A DNA stretch of 9,751 bases from NCBI GenBank assembly GCA_902488525.1, contig CABTWP010000057.1, positions 1 to 9,751 on the forward strand, written 5' to 3'. This document shows, in pieces, positions 6,627 through 9,751 of this stretch. The DNA comes from an uncultured Collinsella sp. Lineage in GTDB: Bacteria > Actinomycetota > Coriobacteriia > Coriobacteriales > Coriobacteriaceae. The position numbers were made by a program, and so were the translations under genes. The notes under the pieces were generated by a model that did not search any database, was not told the DNA's origin, and worked only from the letters and a program-made list of their open reading frames with translations. Positions within the stretch are counted from its first letter, which is position 1. Each line of letters starts with the position of its first letter.

Positions 6627-7112
6627 TTAGTTGAGGGCGGCTTGGGCTAGGCGGGCTTCGGCGTCCTCCTCGGTGACGCCCAAGGCCACTGCGAACTCCT
6701 CGATGGAGCGGCGCTTGGCTTCCTTGAGTACGCGCATGTAGTAGGAGCTGGGCTTTTTATCGGCTTCCTCGGCCTGGCGAATGCGGTGCATCATGGTCTT
6801 TGCCACGCGGACCGTCTCGGGCGCACCCAGCTTGAGCTGCTGCTTAAAGTGCGTCTCCTCAAGTGAGCTGTTGCGCTCGGTGAAGGTGTCGCACTCCAGC
6901 TCGTCATAGTGGCTCAGCAGGTGCTCGGCATCTTGCTGAGAGATGGCGGCGTGCAAACGATCGGCCTGCGCCACGGGGTACATGAGGATCGTCTGCGCAT
7001 GTCCCTGCTTGGTCTCGAGCAGCAGCATGGGCTGCGGCGTGTCGTCCCTAAAACCGACGACGGTGCAGACTCCCTGACCCGGATGAATGACGTGTTGACC
7101 GATTGAGAACAT
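6627..7112 (-). CDS. carD: CarD-family transcription regulator
   Basis: CarD proteins bind the RNA polymerase beta subunit and DNA at the upstream edge of the bubble and change open-complex stability, often at ribosomal RNA promoters. The N-terminal RNA polymerase-interacting domain (about residues 1-60) opens with FSIGQHVIHPGQGVCTVVGF, the family pattern. The remainder is helical, with SSYYMRVLKEAKRRSIEEF resembling the C-terminal helical DNA-binding region. Length is 161 residues, normal for CarD. The ATG at 7112 follows GGAGGT (7116-7121 on the minus strand) by only three bases, a rather tight spacing. It diverges from argS across a 342-base gap and ends in its own terminator at 6573-6613. 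This could be the main CarD or a paralogue; a single window cannot tell. Confidence 0.87.
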   Translation of the reverse strand: MFSIGQHVIHPGQGVCTVVGFRDDTPQPMLLLETKQGHAQTILMYPVAQADRLHAAISQQDAEHLLSHYDELECDTFTERNSSLEETHFKQQLKLGAPETVRVAKTMMHRIRQAEEADKKPSSYYMRVLKEAKRRSIEEFAVALGVTEEDAEARLAQAALN

Positions 7113-7263
7113 GCTACCTCCAACTTATACGAATTTACATATGTCTAGAATAACACGCTGACGTGCGCAAATTCTCACTTTATGCAGGAAAAGCACACAA
7201 CTCCGATAGGTAAGAGTATTCGATAACAGACGCAGCTCATTCACACCTTTATGCATTTTCAAC

Positions 7264-7282
7264 GCCTGCATAATCTGCAGGC
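7264..7282. promoter_or_regulatory. Operator-like dyad GCCTGCA-N5-TGCAGGC
   Basis: A perfect inverted repeat of 7 bases per arm, separated by TAATC, lies between the carD and argS starts. No U-run follows, so it is not a terminator. It could bind a dimeric regulator or form a small hairpin. No regulator is identified. Confidence 0.4.
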
Positions 7283-7328
7283 AGACCGGCATCTTTGAGT
7301 GACTCCATACAAGCTGTAGTCAATTTTG

Positions 7329-7338
7329 TGCATATGCA
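7329..7338. promoter_or_regulatory. Palindrome TGCATATGCA upstream of the argS promoter
   Basis: A perfect 10-bp palindrome about 20 bases before the proposed argS -35. It shares the TGCA half-site with the dyad at 7264-7282. It may be a regulatory site; this is an inference from symmetry and position alone. Confidence 0.3.
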
Positions 7339-7358
7339 ATATCGATTGGCTTTACCCT

Positions 7359-7387
7359 GCGACAGTGCCCGTCGCTTGTGATAGAGT
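7359..7387 (+). promoter_or_regulatory. Candidate argS promoter
   Basis: GCGACA (7359-7364, four of six against TTGACA), a 17-base spacer and TAGAGT (7382-7387, four of six against TATAAT) preceded by TG one base upstream make an extended -10. Transcription would begin near 7394, giving a leader of about 60 bases. No T-box-like structure or regulatory leader is evident. Confidence 0.4.
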
Positions 7388-7454
7388 GCTACAAACTCTG
7401 GCTTTTGCCCTACGAGTGACCAAGAGCTCGGGGGCTTTAACACAAGGAGGATCT

Positions 7455-9308
7455 ATGCCCGAGAAGATTGAAGAGCTGGTACGCGCTGCGCTTGCTGCGG
7501 CCCAGGAGGCCGGCGACCTTTCCGCATTTGAACTTGACGATTGCGCTATCGAGCGACCGGCTGACACTTCTCATGGCGAGTGGACCTCTACCATGGCCCT
7601 GAAGTCCGCCAAGCTGGCCCACTGCGCCCCGCGCAAGATCGCCGAGGCCATCGTTGCCCATATGCCCGAGGACCCCGCGATTGAGAAAGTCGAGATCGCA
7701 GGCCCCGGCTTCATCAACTTCTACCTCTCCGTTGCCGTCAAGAATGCCATCTTTGGCGAGGCTCGCGAGAAGGGCATGGACTTCGCTAAGTCCAACGTCG
7801 GTGGTGGCCTGAAGACCCAGGTCGAGTTCGTTTCCGCCAACCCCGTCGGCCCCATGCACATTGGCCACGGCCGCTGGGCCGCGCTGGGCGACTCGCTCTG
7901 CCGTGTTATGGACCACGCCGGTTACGACATCCAGCGTGAGTTCTACATCAACGACCACGGCTCTCAGATGAACACCTTCGGCAACTCCATCAGCACGCGC
8001 TATATGCAGCTTGCCGACATCATCGCCAAGCAGGGCGTGGATATCGACGAGGCTCACAAGATCTTGATCGCCGACCGCGACGCCTTTGTCGCCGACGAGA
8101 ACGACGAGCATCCCGAGACCCATCCGTATCAGGACAACTTTGCCGAGACCCTGGGCAAGGACTCCTACGGCGGCGACTACATCATCGACGAGGCTGCTGA
8201 GTTCTGGCGCACCGACGGCGATAAGTGGGTCGACGCCGATCCTCAGGAGCGCATGGAGAGCTTCCGCGAGCGCGGCTACGTAAAGATGGTCGACAACATG
8301 CGCGACCTCTGCCACGCCGTCAATTGCGACTTCGATCGTTGGTTCTCCGAGCGCTCGCTGTATGTGAAGGACACCGAGGGCGAGACCGCCGGCACCTCCG
8401 CCGTCGACCGCGCTTTTGAGAAGCTCGACAAGATGGGCTACCTCTACACCAAGGACGGCGCCCTGTGGTTCCGCTCCACCGACCTGGGCGATGACAAGGA
8501 CCGCGTCCTGATCAAGTCCGACGGCGAGTACACCTACTTCGCCTCCGACGTTGCCTATCACTGGGATAAGTTCCAGCGCGTCGACCACGTCATCGACATC
8601 TGGGGCGCCGACCACCACGGCTACATCGAGCGCGTCCGCTGCGTCTGCGACGCTCTTGGCTATCCCGGCAAGTTCGAGGTTCTGCTGGGCCAGCTCGTCA
8701 ACCTGCTACGCAACGGCAAGCCCGTCCGTATGTCCAAGCGCAAGGGCACCATGGTGACCCTGCAGGAGCTCGTCGACGAGGTCGGCTCCGATGCCGCTCG
8801 CTACACGCTCATCTCCAAGAGCTCCAACCAGATGGTCGACTTCGATATTGAGGCCGTTAAGAAACGCGACAACTCCAACCCGGTGTACTACGTGCAGTAC
8901 GCTCACGCCCGTGTGTGCTCCATCCTGCGCCGTGCCGCTGACGTTACGCCCGAGCAGGCTGACGAGATGGGCATGAAGGCCGTCGCCGCCAAGGCCATCG
9001 GTGAGAACGTCGATTACTCGCTGCTGACCGACCCGACCGAGCTCGCCCTTTCGCGTAAGCTCAACGAGCTCACCGACCTCATCGCCAGCTGCGCTCGCGA
9101 CCGCGCCCCGTTCCGTCTGACGCACTTTGCTGAGGAACTCGCCGGCGACTTCCACAGCTTCTACGCTGCCTGCCAGGTTCTGCCGAGCGAGGGCCGTCCC
9201 GTCGACCCCGAGCTTTCGCGTGCCCGTCTGGCCGCTTGCGACGCCGTCCGCGTGACGCTCGCCCTGGTGCTCACCCTTGTTGGTGTCTCCGCTCCCGAGC
9301 AGATGTAA
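7455..9308 (+). CDS. argS: Arginyl-tRNA synthetase
   Basis: ArgRS charges tRNA-Arg with arginine using ATP, and is required for translation. It is a class I synthetase: an N-terminal additional domain covers roughly residues 1-90, then ANPVGPMHIGHGR carries the HIGH signature at 135-138. GADHHGY follows in the catalytic core, with MSKRKG (426-431) as the KMSKS equivalent. YVQYAHAR (479-486) leads into the C-terminal DALR anticodon-binding helices. The 617 residues are longer than many bacterial ArgRS. The extra length seems to lie in an acidic stretch between the HIGH motif and GADHHGY. The start at 7455 is fixed by AAGGAGG (7444-7450), four bases upstream; the frame stays open to 7326, but those 43 codons lack family resemblance and contain the proposed promoter. 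Codons are strongly C-ending, as in a well-expressed gene. A strong terminator follows. Confidence 0.97.
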   Translation: MPEKIEELVRAALAAAQEAGDLSAFELDDCAIERPADTSHGEWTSTMALKSAKLAHCAPRKIAEAIVAHMPEDPAIEKVEIAGPGFINFYLSVAVKNAIFGEAREKGMDFAKSNVGGGLKTQVEFVSANPVGPMHIGHGRWAALGDSLCRVMDHAGYDIQREFYINDHGSQMNTFGNSISTRYMQLADIIAKQGVDIDEAHKILIADRDAFVADENDEHPETHPYQDNFAETLGKDSYGGDYIIDEAAEFWRTDGDKWVDADPQERMESFRERGYVKMVDNMRDLCHAVNCDFDRWFSERSLYVKDTEGETAGTSAVDRAFEKLDKMGYLYTKDGALWFRSTDLGDDKDRVLIKSDGEYTYFASDVAYHWDKFQRVDHVIDIWGADHHGYIERVRCVCDALGYPGKFEVLLGQLVNLLRNGKPVRMSKRKGTMVTLQELVDEVGSDAARYTLISKSSNQMVDFDIEAVKKRDNSNPVYYVQYAHARVCSILRRAADVTPEQADEMGMKAVAAKAIGENVDYSLLTDPTELALSRKLNELTDLIASCARDRAPFRLTHFAEELAGDFHSFYAACQVLPSEGRPVDPELSRARLAACDAVRVTLALVLTLVGVSAPEQM

Positions 9309-9355
9309 GCTACGGGTCATTTGACCGTGTAGGTTCGGCTTTGCTGAGCCCTATA

Positions 9356-9388
9356 AGCCCGATCTCCATGCGGAGGTCGGGCTTTTTT
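9356..9388 (+). terminator. Intrinsic terminator of argS
   Basis: AGCCCGATCTCC (9356-9367) pairs with GGAGGTCGGGCT (9372-9383) over 12 pairs including one G-T wobble, with a 4-base loop, followed by six T residues at 9383-9388. It lies about 50 bases after the argS stop. This is a textbook strong terminator. Confidence 0.92.
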
Positions 9389-9434
9389 CGTTTGGTGAGA
9401 CTATTTGGTTTGCTGGGAAATGCTACCAAATCGC

Positions 9435-9582
9435 AACTATACCGGTTTACGGGGCTGAATCGCCAACTGGCGACCATGGTGCCAATAGTGAAATTAAACC
9501 CGCAGGTAGATGGCTTATTGCTTCTTGATAATGCAGGGTATGGTTGGCTTGCAGCATCCTGGCCCCGTAATCCGGCGTAGTT
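9435..9582. repeat. Inverted-repeat element related to 2792-2953 (copy 2)
   Basis: Arms at 9435-9455 and 9562-9582 are inverted complements at 18 of 21 positions. The interior is 106 bases against 102 in copy 1. It carries ACCAT (offset 17 against 15) and AAACCCGCAGGTAGA (offset 40, against 39 for AAACCGCAGGTAGA). Over a 43-base interior alignment the copies agree at about 29 positions. The strong central terminator stem of copy 1 is not kept here, where argS already has its own. It is a diverged member of the same dispersed family. Confidence 0.55.
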
Positions 9583-9596
9583 TTGAAAATTGTCCC

Positions 9597-9745
9597 TTGG
9601 GGACGGAGGGAAACGGATCATTTTGTCTCGCGGAGGGGTGGCGCGGCTATTCCGGGTGCCACGGCTTCACTCCTCTGGCGCGACATTTCAAGGCGCTTTT
9701 GAGGAGGAGTGTCCCTTTTGACTAGTCGTTTAAGAACGTCCCCAA
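9597..9745. repeat. 149-bp segment bounded by TTGGGGACG inverted repeats
   Basis: TTGGGGACG at 9597-9605 and CGTCCCCAA at 9737-9745 are exact 9-base inverted complements. Between them, GAGGGGTG (9633-9640) pairs with CACTCCTC (9668-9675), and TGTC (9624-9627) with GACA (9682-9685), forming a long imperfect hairpin. The right end includes the GGGGAC-type repeat at 9705-9745. It may be a composite REP or BIME-like element. No transposase is present. Confidence 0.45.
9705..9745 (-). repeat. GGGGAC-type repeat, copy 2, with central palindrome GACTAGTC
   Basis: Read on the minus strand, the arms TTGGGGACGTTC and GGGACACTCCT are identical to those at 2987-3027 and again enclose exactly 18 bases. 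The palindrome GACTAGTC (9720-9727) occupies the same place as TGCCGGCA in copy 1. Identical arms and spacing with a changed but still symmetric centre support a real repeat family. Confidence 0.65.
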
Positions 9746-9751
9746 TGACTA

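Larger units (their letters stand above)
7113..7454. other. Divergent carD-argS intergenic region, AT-richer, with dyads
   Basis: No gene or structural RNA is evident here. Base composition is clearly AT-richer than the flanking genes, as expected for promoters. It holds a perfect 7-bp dyad (7264-7282), a 10-bp palindrome (7329-7338), a direct repeat CTTTATGCA at 7178-7186 and 7247-7255, and a plausible argS promoter at 7359-7387. For carD, weak -10 candidates on the minus strand are TAAATT (7132-7137) and TATTCT (7147-7152), neither with a good -35. A minus-strand frame of 64 codons here lacks a ribosome site and family resemblance. Confidence 0.6.
9309..9751. other. Gene-free region after argS, rich in inverted repeats
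   Basis: No convincing gene is present; the frames here have no ribosome site or family resemblance. It holds the argS terminator (9356-9388), a repeat related to the element after proB (9435-9582), a segment bounded by TTGGGGACG and CGTCCCCAA (9597-9745), a nested imperfect hairpin (9624-9685) and the second GGGGAC-type repeat (9705-9745). The next gene lies outside the window. Confidence 0.7.

Noticed and set aside
7326..7454. 43-codon N-terminal extension of ArgRS
   Set aside because: The strong AAGGAGG at 7444-7450 fixes the start at 7455; the extension contains the candidate promoter and has no ArgRS similarity.
7388..7454. T-box or other riboswitch in the argS leader
   Set aside because: The leader of about 60 bases is too short and shows no T-box core or terminator hairpin.
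7437..8618. 393-codon open frame on the minus strand inside argS
   Set aside because: Low-complexity Val/Gly/Asp-rich translation typical of antisense to C-ending codons; argS on the plus strand is unambiguous.
9310..9621. 103-codon minus-strand frame after argS
   Set aside because: It crosses the argS terminator and the repeat element, has no clear ribosome site, and is explained by the repeat.
1..9751. CRISPR array, prophage, toxin-antitoxin, defence or biosynthetic system
   Set aside because: No regularly spaced direct repeats, phage or transposase genes, or paired small genes are visible; all seven genes are standard metabolic or information-processing genes.

Overview
This window looks like the chromosome of a high-GC anaerobic actinobacterium, most likely Collinsella or a close relative in Coriobacteriia. 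That placement is inferred from the strongly G/C-ending codons, a CarD-type RNA polymerase regulator, protein features that fit this group, and short intergenic hairpin repeats. No search was run. All seven genes are recognisable housekeeping genes, and I see no phage, transposase, CRISPR, toxin-antitoxin or defence system.

Layout. Bases 1-1494 (+) hold nicotinate phosphoribosyltransferase (pncB), open at its 5' end. Bases 1574-2701 (+) hold glutamate 5-kinase (proB). Bases 2702-3030 are intergenic and hold hairpins and two repeat elements. Bases 3031-4449 (-) hold a proline iminopeptidase-type alpha/beta hydrolase. Bases 4562-5848 (+) hold glutamate-5-semialdehyde dehydrogenase (proA). Bases 5919-6518 (-) hold a small HD-domain hydrolase between two terminators with identical stems. 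Bases 6627-7112 (-) hold a CarD-family regulator. Bases 7113-7454 are an AT-richer divergent regulatory region. Bases 7455-9308 (+) hold arginyl-tRNA synthetase (argS), followed by a strong terminator. Bases 9309-9751 carry no gene but are dense in repeats.

How the genes work together. proB and proA encode the first two steps of proline synthesis from glutamate. The hydrolase on the opposite strand between them probably releases N-terminal proline from peptides, so synthesis and salvage of proline sit side by side, although proB and proA are not one simple operon. pncB salvages nicotinate for NAD. carD and argS diverge from a shared 342-base region.

The least ordinary content is intergenic. 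Two inverted-repeat elements of about 150-160 bp share interior spacing and a CCGCAGGTAGA core (2792-2953 and 9435-9582). A second repeat type has 23 identical arm bases around 18 variable bases, with a different 8-bp palindrome at the same position in each copy (2987-3027 and 9705-9745). These look like dispersed REP- or MITE-like elements; their function is unknown.
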